A stretch of DNA of 64,000 bases from Macquaria australasica (GCA_005408345.1 SEMN01000010.1:2649501-2713500); one strand, 5' to 3'. Shown: positions 49,201 through 61,383, counted from the stretch's first letter. Notes: generated by a model not told the origin, from the sequence alone. Numbers and translations: made by a program.

Positions 49201-51015
49201 TGGACCGGAGAGAGTAGCCGAGGCATTCTGCACCACATTCCTCAGGAGACAGCAGCTCTCCGCTCTGCACGCAGGCACAAACTCACTTCACTAGATCTTC
49301 ACTTCAATTTGGCTGCAAAGGCATTGTTTTCAGGCCAAATGCCACTAGCTGCACTTGTTCATTTTACCCTCAGCACCTTCAGAGTGTTATAATGCTAATA
49401 ATAAATTGTTAAAATATGTTCTTTTTGGCACATGCATTGCTATTTGCATGAACTGAAAGCAGTCTTAGCTGATGATGAATCACACAGACTTGTCAAAAGA
49501 CTTTGACAATGCCTCAAAATCAATAAACTCCCTTTGCATTTCACACATTCTACAGGCTACATCACTCATGTGAAGCTTTGCATGTAGGCCTGGATGATAA
49601 GTCAAAATGATTGTTTACCATTTCTTCCTGCACTTTTCTTGTGAGAAAAACTCTCAGGCTGAGATATTGTGATCGATAAATAAAAGATAAGGTAACTCAA
49701 ATCTGTCACAGAATTAGATCTCAAAGATATATTTTTTAAATTACAGAACATGGCTATATGAATACTTGATTTATTTGCCAAATACTTTTGGAAGGTTTAG
49801 TTTAGTTTGTTTAGTTTTGTTTAGTTTGTTATTAAAGATAACACTATTGTGGGACTGCAACTAGCAATTATTTTCATCATCAGTTAATCTGACAATTATT
49901 TTCTCAATTGATTGATTCATTGTTTGGTCTTTTAAATGTTATAAAATAATGAAAATATTCCCAAGAGAGCCAGAGGTGATGTCTTCAAACGTCTTGTTGT
50001 TTCCAACCAACAGTCCCGAACTCAGATACAATGATATAAAACAAAGAAAAGCAGCAAATCCTCCAACTGGAGAAGCTGGAACTGCTTGGAAAATGACTTA
50101 AACAGTTAAATGATTATCAAAAGCCAGACTAATTCCGTGTTTCCTAACCTTTTTGGCTTGTGACCCTTTAAAACGATAAAGTCAACTCCCAAAGCCTCAT
50201 CAAGATTTCATATTTCTGAGTTGTGAGCACTTCAAGAGAAGAGTGATTTTTACCTCCTCAGAGGGTTTCATTTGAATAAATTTAGAGGCCTGAAGAGGTA
50301 AAACTATTTTACGAAAACTGTCCTAATAAAATACACATAAAACTTTATGGCGCAGAATGCTTTTGTTCTTCTTTCTTAACTTGTTGATCATCTCCGGACC
50401 CCTTACATTCATCTTGTGATCCCCTTGGGGGGGATCCCGACCGCAGCTTGAGAATCAATTAATTGCCTAATCATTTCAGATCTACATCTGACCCTACTTG
50501 CTAGAAAAGCACAGATAAGTGCCACAATGAAGTCCCACATGTTCCCCAAAAAAGAACTGTCTATGCAAGCAGCCATGTCTTAAATAACAACACGTATACT
50601 ACAGTGAGCAGCATGGTGACGGTGTGTAAAAAAGGATTCTCACAGGAGCAATGCAGCCAAACACAAGGACAAGGCAAACACAAGCACGCTCCCCACCTGT
50701 TCCAGCTTTAAGTGTTTGTTAAAGGTAAACAAATGTCCAGACACTAACTGCACTTGCAAATACTTAAAAAACACTCAGACAGGGCAGTCACGCCTTTTGC
50801 TGTCGCCACTCGCCAGGTTTTAAATTTATAAACACTGATAGAGGAATCATGACGAGAATGATCAGAAGCATTAAAACAATACGTATCAAAGTTGTATCAA
50901 AAATAGGCACATACAGTAGTTCTGCTATATTTTGGATTGTCAAAAAACAGGGGGGAAGGATGGGAAGCTATGTGATGTCAGAAGGAGTTTAGTCCTGAAC
51001 TGCCCTCCGACCTCC

Positions 51016-51082
<67 letters not shown>

Positions 51083-54000
51083 AATCTCAATACTGTATCT
51101 GAATGTTTGGTTTGTTACGCAGTCTTGTGACAGCTGCCTCTGTTTTTCCAAGTCATGTCTTGGTCTTGGGAGACTCTGTAAGCACTGCTGCACACTCGCA
51201 CAGAGGAGGAGGATCTGATGACATGCATTTAGAGGAGGACTGAAGTAAAACTAAAAGTAGTCGTACTTGCTATATGAGCATTTTTGTTGGGACCCTTCGA
51301 ACAGTATAAAATCTGCACTCTAAAACAAAACATGACACATCTTTATGATCACTATCAGTCTGCTTTTCCCCGTCAGTCAGACAAGCTTGGAGAGAAAAAT
51401 AACTGTGTCATTGCCCTGTCAGACTGACACAGTAACCCTGGGTAAACCCGTGTTTGCTGACACTGTGAGTCGGTCAACAACATGCATTACCCAACAGAGT
51501 TTAATGCAGGTCTGGCCCCGCTCTGCTCTGGTATGTGAGGCTACACTGATTTCTATAATAACTATATTACTTTAGGATTATCATAGAGCTCCTATAGGAT
51601 TACTGTAACTCTACAGCAGGTGCTGGCAGTGACTATTAAAGAGTTTTTAGTCATGCTGCGGCATGGCTCTATGGACCGCTTTGTCTGTTTTTGACTGAAA
51701 CATCTTAACAACTATTGGAAGAATTGCTGTGAATTTTTGTACAGACCTTCATGGTCCCCAGAGGATGAATCCTAATGATTGTGATCCCCTGACAATTCTT
51801 CTAGTGCCAACAGCAGGTTAACATTTTCGTTTTTTAGTGGAATATCTCGACAACTATTGGATGGATTGGCACAAAACTGGATGGATTGGTGAAATTTGGT
51901 GCAGATATTCATGTTCCCCTCAGGATGAATTGTAATAACTTTGATCCCCTCACGTTTCATCTAGCGCCATCATCAGGTCAAGTTAGTTTATTTCTCCAAT
52001 ACTTCTGTTTATAACCAAATACCAGCAAAACTAATGACATTCAGCCTCAGCTGTGCTTTGTGTTTAGAGCTAATTAGCAAATGTTAGCATGCTAACACAA
52101 TAACCTAAGATGGTTAACATAGTAAACATTATATCTGCTAAACATCAGCATGTTAGCATGCAGACGTTAGCATTTAGCTTAAGTCACCGCTGTGCAGCCT
52201 CACAGAACTGCTAGCATGGCTGTAGACTATTTTTCTCCATCATTTAGTTTTTATTTTCATGACTTGGGTTGTTCAGGGAGGCTAATGAGTTTCAATGATG
52301 ATACTCTTCATAACACAAACTTAATGCAGTTGCAGGATTTTTAAATCCGTCTACATTTGTATTGCATTGGCATGCAACAATAAGTTTAACAAAACTAAAC
52401 ACCAGAGATTATGTTTACTGCAGTTCTGACTGTATCTCAAGCAATCATCACTCTGTAAATATGTGTATAGAAACCAATGGAAGCTTTGATGGAAGGAGTA
52501 ACATACAACAACACTACAGCATGACACTGAAAATGGTCAGCAATAATGTAAAGTATCTATAATTTGCAATAAATACATGCTTTAGAATGAAATAATACTG
52601 GTATGGTTGTTTACAAGCTGCTTTGCCATCAGTAAGAGGATGAGATTATTAATAAAGGGCCAAAGTTTTGTTTGAAATTTGACACATACTCCAGGATCCT
52701 CTTTCAATCTAAGAAGAAACAGAAAATGAGACAGATATCTGAAATAGAAAAAGAGAGACTGACAGAATGACAAGCATGTTCAGCTGTGGAGGAATGACCT
52801 GCTCGCGTCTCTCACAACTTCCCAGCAAAATATATTTAGTTGTCAAAGACATTTGCTAATTCTAGAATAATCTGCGCCATCCTGGGTCGTCCCAGAGGAT
52901 ATTTCTATCTGTAGCAACCCGCCTTTGCCTGGCGACGAGCTTCTGCATGGGAAAGGCATGTGAAACTGGAGTCTGGGCCTCTAGACCTCGTCTGGTCTGG
53001 TCATCCCCACCAGCTCCTCAACCTTTGTTTCTCTGCTACAACAATGTGCAAATGGAGATGTGCCAAACAGCGGACTCAAAACATAATTTTCCTTGTTATT
53101 TTTAATTATGGAACCAAAGAAAGTTGAGTTACTATCCTTCAGCTTGACCACAATAGCCACGTTTTCAAGCTGCTAACAAAATTCAAAGGCTCTCCTGCCG
53201 CTGTCCTTCAAACAGTTCACTCAGTTCATATTAAATTAAAAAACATGTAGCTGATTACTCCACCAAATGTGTTCATTTAGACAAGTTGTCGACATAGCCC
53301 AATGCAGTCTCTTCAGTGTAGGAGAGCACATGGGATGAATTTTTGACACTGATCTTTAATTGTGTGATGGTTCACTGCATAAATAAACCAAACACTAGTG
53401 TGATAAAACAGCGAGTCAACCACAGCAGAAGACTGCACGCCTCAAAACGAAGTCACAACGACAAACGTATCCATCCACTGAACGTCTTTTATTGTCTCAG
53501 CGAGCCAGCTGCTGAAGTCCACAAATAAGAATTGAGGCCTGACCTCTGGATGACAAGCATTGCATATGTGACCAAAAAAACACAACAAATGTGATGACAC
53601 CGACAGAGTGTCGTTGCAGGGCATGAGACGATAACAGAAAATTCTGCTTAAAATGCCTAAAATAGCTTAAAATGTTCCCATTTTAACTCCAATATACCCG
53701 ACAAATACCACCTGCTTTCATTCTCATGCTGTTAGCTCTTCTCTGGAGGGGGTGACAGACACGGTCTCTGGGGAAAAAAAAGGGGCCACAAGTGTTGTTG
53801 GTCTACAAATTCCATTCTGTGTTAAAAAAGAAATGTGAAAACAACTTTGGGAGGAATGTCATTTATGTCCAGCCTCTGTGAGGGCATGGTGCAGCATTTC
53901 AGAGCAAGGCCTAAAGCAGCTGACAGACGGACAGACACCCGCTTCTCCCATTATGTGTTGAATCTTATGGAAATAGGTCTCCTATAAGTAGACCGACATC

Positions 54001-57000
54001 TCTGTCTCTGTACACATTTAGACGGCGTCTGGACACATGGGAAGGGCTTGTCTTATTGTGAGTGGAGCAGAGTTGGGTTTACTGTGGCAAAAGTCATAAC
54101 AGCTATCGGGGCTGGAAGCTCTATCCTACTAGAAGTGCTGCTTCTTAACTATAATATCACTCAAAGGAGGACTACTTAATTAAAACTGCTCTTTAGAAGC
54201 TCTTTAGAAGACTATTGTAGCATCCTGACCACAATCATGTTAATATAAATACATCCAATTGCTCTCAATTCAGTGCTCAGCTGTTCTCACAGATTGCGTT
54301 ATGCATTAGGGTTCAAGGTATTTAAGTCTAACACTTGCCTGTCTTTAAGTAGAGTTGACCACAATACGTCATCAAAAAGTGTGAACGCTTTATTTCGGTT
54401 TCAAGATTTGGGGAAATACATTTATTCATTTTTTTGCCAAGAGTTAGACGAGGAGATTGATACCACTCTCATGCCTGGCTCTGTCCAAAAGTAACAAAAT
54501 CTGTCGACCAGCACCTCTAAGACCACGTTCAGACCGACAGTAGCCCTGCATGACAAAAACGCAGCCGTATTTCCTGTCTCTTAGTATTATAACCGTATTG
54601 CAGAGTTTTGGTGTCTGATAAACCTTGTTACTCCAACTGGACTTAGTGGATCGTATTTCACCGTCTCACCGGTACCTTAAACAACACGCCTGCGCTGTCT
54701 TAACGCAGGGCTGTTTTTGGTCTGAATGTCCGTTAAAGCTGGAGTCTTGTTGTCACCGTGAGGTTGCCAGGCAACCAGCGGAGACTCCAGGAACTTACCT
54801 GGCCAAGAAATAGACATAACCCCTTGTAAAACCGCAACGTCTCGTTTTTACACTTTGGTTTTTGAACTGAAACAAGATATAACGTGTTAATTAATTAGCT
54901 TTAGAGGTGCTGATAGGTTGATTTTGTTCCCTTCGGACAGAGCCAGGCTAGCTGTTTTCCCTTGTTTCCAGTCTTTGTGCTAAGCTAACCAGCTGCTGTC
55001 AACAACTGCGACTCCTCCTGTAAAGAACCCATAACTGATTACTGGTGTATAAACAGATAATGAGTGACCATATAATTTAACACAGTTTGAATAATATAAA
55101 ATATGTCTTCATAGAGAAGTTTTAATTGTTGACAAATACTACACACTAAAATGTCCTTATATCCGCTCACAATTACATTATAGTGTGTTATAAACCTATT
55201 AAACATTTATATATTGCTTAGAAATGCTAAACAGAGGGTGTTAAAGTGTTACCCAAAAAGTTAAAGCGCAAGTGTTCATTTTAGAGTGAGCACATTAAAC
55301 TATAAGCACATGAAAAGCTGCTGAATTACAGTAAAAAGATTTTTTTTGTTATTTCTCACTGACAAGCTGTAGAGTACAGAAACACACACACCAAACGGGT
55401 AGAGCCAGAATTGTCAACTACATTTTCCTTTCTTTTTGAATAAGAATTGTGCAGATGTGTGGAGGGAAAAAAAAACAAACAATGGTGGCCCAGAGCTCGA
55501 GGTTGGTCCACTGAGTTTGGCATGTCCTGTTTAGGTAGCATTCTTCACAATATACACATAAAACACAAGCAGCCTGCAGCTCTGACTGCTGAACGCAGCG
55601 GCTTCAGAAGGGGCATCAACACGGCCGAAAAAATTGATGCAAAGTAATATCTAGGCAATTTAACAAGTGTTTTTATTGTTGTAAATCATCCACAAATATA
55701 GGTAATCAGCTGGGAAAGCAAAGCATTTAAAGGAGTTACGCCTGTCACACTAACTGCTGGAAGAAACAGGTCTGAACTTCCAGAACAAGGAGCGAGGTGA
55801 AAGCTGAAGACAGACATATTGTCTGCTCATGAAAAAGAACACAGAAAACACACAGAGCAAAATGACACTGGATCAAGCAATGGCATGTTCGTAACCTCCC
55901 CCCACCAAAAGACAAAAAAGAGCCATCATAATGAAAACACTGGGGGAAGCAAAATAACAGCGGGGTTCAGTGCATGTGAATAACCTTTCGGTGCTGGAAA
56001 CACAGCTCACCCTTTCCAGAATAATTGAATTTGGTGTGCTTTGTGACCAAGTATAAAGGCCTCCCTTTGCTGAGCGGCAGGCCGGCCATGGCTGTTGCAT
56101 AACAGAGCTAATAAAGGAGGCCTACAGGGCCCAGGATGGAGAGGAGGAGGCAGACACGTGGGAACTGCCTCTGTTCTGCTGCTTTGTCTGGGGCCGCGAG
56201 CAAGCAGAGCCCCTGGGCATTAGTGTAGGCATGCCTAACATAACGCTCATTCCACAGTAACAAAAAAGCCCCACAGAACTGCTCGGCTTATCTGCGGGAG
56301 CTGGCAGGGCCGCCCCGAGCTGCTTGAGGTATCCACCGTCCTCAAAGAGATAGTCATCATCAAGAGCGAACGCAATGAGTTCCCTCTTTGTGCTTGAAAG
56401 TCACGGTGCGGCTGAACGCCAGAGTTTGCTCTTCTGCAAGCAATGTGTTGAGAGATGCTCCATCACTTTCCCAGGTATCTGTGCACTGCGTTCACACATC
56501 CATCTAATTTTTCACTACACGCTGTCATCTGACCAAGACAGCTCCATCCAGCTTCTCTACCAGCTGCAGACGTCCACAATGTTACCATCGGGGAACAAAT
56601 TTGGCTGATGTGCAACTCCGTTACAGCACATCATGATCATCATTGATAATTATGTTTTGAGTTCAAAGGCTCTTGTGTTTTAGTGATTAGGCGGTAATCC
56701 ACCGCTGACCACCTCTCTGCAAGGTCAGCTCCTGGGGTCTTTGTTTCACTTTAAGATCATATAGTGTCAAAAACACGGAAAAGTTTGATCCCTGCCAGAT
56801 GAGGCATGTTTCAGTCCCCTGAACTTCACATCTGTCATGTCAGTGTCAAACTACCAAGGTCCAACAAATATGACTAGTGAGTATTTTCCAATTAATCCAC
56901 AGCAAAAGATTCCACTTCCTGTAATCAAAACTAACTGCAGCTGAAACAATTTGTCCATTAATTGATTAGATGATTGACAGGAATTAATTGGCAACAATTT

Positions 57001-59423
57001 TGATAATCCATGATGTCCGTTTTTAAGCTAAAACGCAAACAATTCACTTATTGTGGCTTCTCAGATGTGAATGTGCGCTTGTTTTCTCAGTCTTTTATGG
57101 TAAGAAATTGAAGATCTTTGGGTTTTGGACTGACTCTTTATAAGCCCAACAATTCATCTAGAAAAATATTTGGCAGATTAATCCATATTGAAAATAATCA
57201 CCTAATAACCTTCTAACAAAAACTAGGATACAGCAACAGATCAGTTAATCTTCACATCAATGAAACTTCAGCCAATACTAGCAGGACAATTCAAGTGTTT
57301 ATCAGCCAATAATGTGACCACCCCAGAGCTGACTAAGCTGTCGAACATCATCATTATGAGGATATTACGTTTAAAAGATCATTGGTGGTAAGAACTCCTC
57401 CCTGACTGGTTTCTGATTCCATGTGACATCTCAAGAATCTGATCACAATCACTTTTGTTTCTCAACAAGTCTCTGGCTTTTACACTATCTCATGTAGCAG
57501 TACGTCACACTCAGTTAAAGCCTGTAACTCATGATGATGAAGGCCTATAATAACATGCTGTAGATATCCTTAAACTATCAGCCTTTGATTTTAGTTGTAC
57601 TTAAATGGAGCAGCTGTCAAACACAGGGGGAAAAGAATGAAACCGCATTCGTCTCTCTGCTCTTGCCGTCCACATCGTGCCTAAGTGGTATGCAAACTGT
57701 CCTTTTATCTGCAGCTGATGGGAAGAACTGCATTTTTTTTTAAGAGCAGCAACTCAAGAGCTGATACCTTTTTGTATCTGTTGCATGTTAGCAGCAAGTC
57801 AGCTTTTTATTGGGGCTGTATAGTGATGTGATTTATTGGAAAGTCAGTATCAGGTGGTGACAGAAGACATTCCTCTGGCCGAGATAACCTATAAATCACT
57901 GAGCAGCACCAGAACAAATGCAGAAAGTATTCTTTAGTCATGCAAACGTCCAAAAAATAAAAAAATAAAAAACCTAGATTCCCCCTCGTGCCTCAAATGC
58001 TGACGACTATAAGATCTTGTTGAAGCTGCTATCAGCTTCACATAACAATGGTTAATCAACTTGCAGGAAGGAGGGGGGCCTTCAAGGAAATCAGGTTTTT
58101 CTTATCTAGATTACATGCAGCTACTACATTCCCACTGTTGAAATCAGCTGCAAAAAATCTGGGTTAAAATGCTACACAGAAAGGAGACGGAAATTCAAAC
58201 TGTCTCCAACCACACTCTGGAGTGTTGTTTTCGCCAGCCTCTGTGGATTTCTGCCTTTCCCTCATAACGCAGCAGAGTTAAAATACTTGCTATAATTCCC
58301 AGTAATCTCACAAAGTCTGCTTTGAATGCCTGATTGAGCCTGTTTCTGGGTTGGTGAAATCCCAGTCCCCCACAAAAGCACATCCTTGCAGCTTTCCCAG
58401 TGGCCCAACTAGCATTCCTCACATATTTTCACTAAGATTTCTGGGAGTTGGAGTTTAAAGCTCTTTGCTGTAGCCACGCTCCATTCTCAAATCAAGTGAA
58501 ACACACACACACACATACACACACACAACAGGTCATTTTGGGATGAACCACAACATTAGTCAGAAGTCTTCAGAGCTGTACCTGACACACTGCTGGACTC
58601 GAGGTGTCTTTGTATGAAAAGGAAAGGGGAGGTGGATAACAATAGCTCACTGTGTTAGGTGTGTGTGAACCAGGAATGTTTCAGGTCACTGGAAGTCATA
58701 AATCTACTGATCTTACTGATGAGTCTGAATGTTTGAGACAGACAGTAAGTGTCCACTTCCATGAAGAAGAGACAGATTACTTATAACTCAGGTGAGCAGG
58801 CAGACAGGGTTTATGAGTGTTGTACAGTCTCTTACTGAACACAGGCTGCTGTTTGCTGGAACATAACAAACCGGAAAGGCTGAGCTGCTGTCTAATTCCA
58901 TGTCAAAGACCTGTCAGACTTTACATTTAAAGACACATAATGGGAAAGTATTAATGTGAGCAGCTGCACGGTTGGTGGCCATGGGCGTTACATCCCGTGT
59001 TTGCATGGGAACTTCGGCAAGAGGTGGGGAGGCCACATCTGCTGCCAAATCTCATCTGATTCATCGGTCGTGGCTACAACCTTATGTCACATTAAAGGGA
59101 ATGGAGGGAGTTTACTGCCCTGTCCCCAAAAACAAAACAAAACTGCTCCCCTCCGCCCGGCCGCCCTGGCATGTCCTCCAGTAAATTATGGCAGTTTGTT
59201 AGGAGGACTTGTTGAATTAAAACTACTTTGTGTGTGAGTGTGTGTGCAATCCCAGTAGTCCCAGGCCTTTAGCATACCTATCTCTGGGGTCAATCCATGA
59301 AGTTTGCCGGGTGTTGTGGTCGATATAAAACACTCTGCCATCGTAATCCCGGGCTTCCTCCCAGCCCGCGGGCAGCGGCAGCTCCGAGCTCTCTCTCCGC
59401 TTACCGCCGCTGACCCACGGCAT
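27903..59423 (-). CDS. wwc3: WW and C2 domain-containing protein 3 (KIBRA family)
   Basis: Exons in transcript order: 59423-59278, 46968-46859, 46646-46446, 45976-45900, 44155-44076, 40890-40761, 40309-40160, 39452-39379, 37458-37210, 35816-35727, 35635-35064, 34985-34865, 34443-34363, 34263-34177, 32869-32674, 32521-32351, 30598-30486, 30376-30229, 30124-29960, 29855-29763, 29681-29454, 29336-29209, 27969-27903; 1158 residues. The N terminus MPWVSGGKRRE is WWC3-like. WW1 (about 15-48) has both tryptophans; WW2 (about 62-95) lacks the second, as usual in the family (TTQIENP). Coiled coils, a triplicated ASSRGSL repeat, a C2 domain (about 690-820), the aPKC-binding-type segment GSTIVRSQTFSPGARSQYVC and the terminal PDZ ligand ADDV follow. 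WWC proteins scaffold LATS, SAV and PTPN14/AMOT-type PPxY partners at the cortex and restrain YAP/TAZ. Intron 11 is GC-AG; exon 21 has a tandem acceptor. Confidence 0.93.
28265..28376. repeat. wwc3: TA/CA microsatellite in wwc3 last intron
   Basis: Alternating (CA), (TACA) and (TA) tracts form a compound microsatellite between the last two wwc3 exons. An open frame reads through it but is only a low-complexity artefact. Confidence 0.9.
31815..31829. repeat. hAT-like element end in wwc3 intron 16
   Basis: AGTTGAAAACCACTG, preceded by GGGGTCACAAGCAAAAG, resembles the right end of hAT elements whose termini read CAGTGGTTTTCAAC. The left end was not found with confidence. Confidence 0.35.
31925..32245 (+). 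mobile_element. L2-type LINE remnant in wwc3 intron 16
   Basis: A + strand frame around 31950-32035 encodes SCGVHQGSILGPMLFASYTG, which matches the reverse-transcriptase block (GVPQGSVLGP.LF) of L2/Rex-type non-LTR retrotransposons. About 170 bases later come CTGTAAAACACTTTGGTCAA, the kind of tail typical of vertebrate L2. The rest of the element is deleted or decayed, so it is a fossil. Confidence 0.65.
33352..34151. mobile_element. foldback (long inverted repeat) element in wwc3 intron 14
   Basis: The left arm, about 33352-33492, contains ATTGATACCACT, AAATATGAAGC, TTAGCTTAG and AGACTGGAAAC. It pairs with the right arm, about 33975-34151, which holds the reverse complements in reverse order (CCAGTCTTTG, TAAGCTAAGCTAACC, CATATTTATC, AGTGGTATCAAT). 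The loop is unrelated AT-rich sequence. Related copies are at 54408-55008 and 37988-38142. No ORF is present, so it looks like a non-autonomous palindromic DNA element. Confidence 0.75.
34986..35063 (-). other. wwc3: 78-bp GC-AG intron of wwc3
   Basis: On the minus strand the donor reads CCACAG|GCAAGTG, the standard strong context of GC donors, and the acceptor reads GTCTTTAG|GAGTG. The join is phase 1 and gives the peptide STGVTLRGNSG, in line with the VTLR of human WWC3. The only nearby GT would break the frame. Confidence 0.8.
37988..38142. repeat. single arm of the foldback repeat family, wwc3 intron 8
   Basis: CTTGGAGTCTCTGCCGGTTG, then TTAAGCTAAGCTAAG, ATGAGAGTGGCATC, GCAAGAAAGCAAATAAACG and CCAAAATGTCAAACTA match the internal part and right arm of the copies at 33352-34151 and 54408-55008. 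The other arm is missing. Confidence 0.65.
38670..38719. repeat. CCCT-rich simple repeat
   Basis: An imperfect (CCCT)n tract lies in wwc3 intron 8. It is low complexity and non-coding. Confidence 0.85.
39658..40120. mobile_element. non-autonomous hAT-like element in wwc3 intron 7
   Basis: The left terminus CAGAGGTTTTCAAAGTCTG is mirrored by the right terminus, which reads CAGAGGTTTTCAAGCTGTC on the minus strand. Eight bases flank each side: TTTTAGAG at 39650-39657 and TTTTAAAG at 40121-40128, matching at 7 of 8 as expected of an aged hAT target duplication. The 463-bp body has no ORF of note. Confidence 0.75.
41497..41780. repeat. transposon-like repeat with CAGGGTTCGTACA terminus
   Basis: It starts CAGGGTTCGTACAGATTTTT and carries repeated words CAAGAACATTTCAAG, CACTTTCAAGG and AAGCATTTTTCAAGG, characteristic of a fish hAT-like family. 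The right terminus is not preserved. It lies in wwc3 intron 5. Confidence 0.5.
42661..42683 (+). repeat. homopolymer A23
   Basis: Twenty-three consecutive A residues lie in wwc3 intron 5, just after a proline-rich-looking but unsupported open frame. It could be the tail of an old retroposed copy, but no source sequence was recognised upstream. Confidence 0.8.
43211..43263. repeat. TA/CA microsatellite in wwc3 intron 5
   Basis: A (TA)n tract runs directly into (CA)n. Low complexity, non-coding. Confidence 0.9.
44287..44334. repeat. TG/CG/CA microsatellite in wwc3 intron 4
   Basis: The alternating purine-pyrimidine tract TGTGTATGCGTGTGCGCGCG continues into (CA)n. It sits 130 bases upstream (in transcript direction) of the 80-bp exon at 44076-44155. 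Confidence 0.9.
44464..44791. mobile_element. MITE-like element with AAAGGGGCACTCCA ends, wwc3 intron 4
   Basis: The left end AAAGGGGCACTCCACTGA and the right end (minus strand AAAGGAGCACTCCATCCA) form terminal inverted repeats of about 15 bp around 328 bp of non-coding sequence. The interior matches the decayed copy at 14785-15300. The target duplication is not clear. Confidence 0.7.
45030..45440 (-). repeat. dispersed repeat, reverse copy, wwc3 intron 3
   Basis: Words such as CATATTAGCATGCGAACA, AGCACTAAACACAAAGTAGA, ATTACAATTCATCCTCTGG and GAAATGTCA appear here as the reverse complement of the copy at 51650-52215. The family is unnamed by me, with no ORF. Confidence 0.6.
49088..49107 (+). 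repeat. homopolymer G20
   Basis: Twenty consecutive G residues lie in wwc3 intron 1. Such tracts can fold into G-quadruplexes and are often mis-sized in assemblies. Confidence 0.85.
50139..50460. repeat. hAT-like repeat in wwc3 intron 1
   Basis: The left end GTGTTTCCTAACCTTTTTGG is followed by CTTGTGACCC, and the right end reads on the minus strand TTGATTCTCAAGCT then GGTCGGGATCC. Similar 'TTCCCAACCTTTTTGG' repeats are common in fish. No clean target duplication was found. Confidence 0.5.
51018..51078. repeat. GA microsatellite
   Basis: About thirty GA units in wwc3 intron 1. The serine-leucine open frame on the other strand is an artefact of it. Confidence 0.95.
51650..52215 (+). repeat. 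dispersed repeat, forward copy, wwc3 intron 1
   Basis: The segment holds two near-tandem units: each has 'CAACTATTGGA', a 'TTCATG(G/T)TCCCC' word and 'AGGATGAAT' followed by 'GATCCCCT'. The tail is rich in GTTAGCATGC. The copy at 45030-45440 is in the opposite orientation. Non-coding. Confidence 0.6.
54408..55008. mobile_element. foldback element copy in wwc3 intron 1
   Basis: The left arm GAGTTAGACGAGGAGATTGA, then TACCACTCTCATGCCTGGCT, pairs partly with the right arm containing AGAGCCAGGCTAGCTG, CCAGTCTTTGTGCTAAGC. The loop includes TAGAGGTGCTGAT and its inverse CAGCACCTCTAA, so a second, nested inversion is visible. It is related to 33352-34151; the right end is truncated. Confidence 0.65.
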
Positions 59424-60334
59424 AGCGTCGGGATGGTGAGAGGGCTGAAGCCCTCTGCCCTGCTTTTTATCCCCCCGAAAAAGTCGGTCTTCACTGCATT
59501 ACAACAGACTCTACCTCGACGCACTTGACGGCGCAAAGAATGGAGACGCAAATACAAAACTTTCCACCGAGGTTGTCCGATGAAATAGTCCCGCTGAGTG
59601 TACATCCACGTTTCTTCTAACAACCCCCCCAAAAAACACTACCGCAGCGCTCTCACGGTCCTCGGTCCTCCATGTTCGCCTCCTCCACCATATTTCATTC
59701 CTCCTTGTCCATATTCGGGTAGAGCGGATTTGCATAAACGGTCGGACGTACGACTGAGCGAGCTCCTCTATCCAATAGGGAAACTTCAGAGCTCAACACT
59801 TTCATTAAAGTGTGTAGTGAAAACAAGTTTGCTAAAAATGTATTTTAATGTTTCACCTCAGCGACAATTCAGTCAGCAGCGGCGACAACAACAAAGTAAG
59901 CTAAGGTTATTGTTCGGCTTTCAAACAGCAACCTGTGGATTGGCATGACACAACTATCCAATAACTTCATGAAACAGGTTATTATCATTCTGTGAAAACA
60001 GGTAATCCGAAACACACGAGTTTAACTTTAATTTAAATCCATGGGCAACTCCCCCCTGGTCACAGGGACTAACCCGTGGTTTGTTGTTGACTGCAGGTTA
60101 TTTAACTGGTACAACAGCGCCACCTGCTGTCTCCAACCGATATAGCAGCATTTACAACACCGACTACCCAAAGTCACCATAGCCCCTGTGAAAGAGAGGT
60201 CAGACGGCCCCTCTCCCTTAACCGCTTACCTACATTGTGGACCAGCAAGACCCTTTTCACAGCGTCCATTTTGGCTCGTCATAGCAGGAAAAGCACAGGT
60301 GTGATTAATGACATTAAAAAGTGCTGCATTCCAT

Positions 60335-60480
60335 TTAGGTGAGCCAGTTCCAGGGTCCTAGTATTGTGCAAGCTGACTCTCTGTCATGGCTTACTGGGAC
60401 GCTTGATGGCACTGAGCCATCGTTAACAAAATGTGCTTCATCTGTGCTTTTCCTGCTAGGACAAGTCAAAATGTCTTTCG
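60335..60480 (+). repeat. dispersed repeat copy related to 10590-10705
   Basis: It shares CACTGAGCCATC-type and CTGTGCTTTTCCT followed by GACAAGTC words with the chd1l intron 2 copy. It is longer here and begins GTGAGCCAGTTCCAGGG. No coding potential. Confidence 0.45.
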
Positions 60481-61379
60481 AAAAAAAGGTCTATTACCAA
60501 CCGGGCAAACCAGGCAACTGCCCTGGGACCTGGGACTGCATGTTCATTGTGTAGCAATTTAACTGAATGCAAAGTTCTTAACTTGCTAACACTGTATGCA
60601 CTTAAGCACAAGAAACTGAAATGATAGGGGCCTTAACTCACCTGTATTATTACCTAATCTTGTGGCGGTGTCTTGTGAAGGGGCCCTGTGTTAAAATCTA
60701 GTTTTAAGGCTTTTATTATTTCAGTGTATATTATATGTATATATTAAATTAGATAAATAGAATTTGATTAAGCGGTGTTGACCCATCAGTCTCTATAGTA
60801 TGTTTGGTCAGCCTTGTTCTAGGGCCCCCTGCTTAAGACAACTTATTTGGACCAATTTTTTGCCCCTAAGGGCCAATTAGTCATTATAGGCAAGAGAGTC
60901 CACATGGACCAGCTACATTAGCAACTAATTACAGTGAGTAGTAGAATAAAAGCTAAAGGTTCTGTCAGAACAACTTAAAGGGTCAAAGCCACAGTGTTCC
61001 ATATCCTCATGGCCACTAAGTAATGATGATAAAAGTATCAAATAAGAGCACAATATAGAAGACCAGATGTAACAAAATCACATCCAGTTTTTCGATCAGG
61101 GCCTTTGTTGACATCTATCTGTGACCAGCAGGAACTGCAACAACACTGCTTAAACACTGGTGCACTGACTGAAATTTGGTGTGACATGAAATTCAAGTGG
61201 AATTTCCAATGAGGGGGAATTTCTGTTGCCAAGTACATTCTCCCTGCCCTTGCCACCGAGGAGATGTTCCTCTAAAGTTGTGTTTCTGAGACTGTGGAAG
61301 AAAATACTGCCTTTTTTCTGGTGGGGTTTGGTATTGCCAGTAATTCAGTAATTCCAGTCCCTGCAGACTGACACCAGTA

Positions 61380-61383
<4 letters not shown>

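Larger units (their letters stand above)
46969..59277 (-). other. wwc3: wwc3 intron 1 (12.3 kb)
   Basis: The intron runs from the donor AGATAG|GTATGCT (minus strand) to the acceptor TTTCAG|GATCACC. I see no coding exon in it. Contents recognised are a G20 tract, a GA microsatellite, a foldback element and two dispersed repeats. First introns of this size often hold enhancers, but nothing in the sequence identifies one. Confidence 0.75.
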
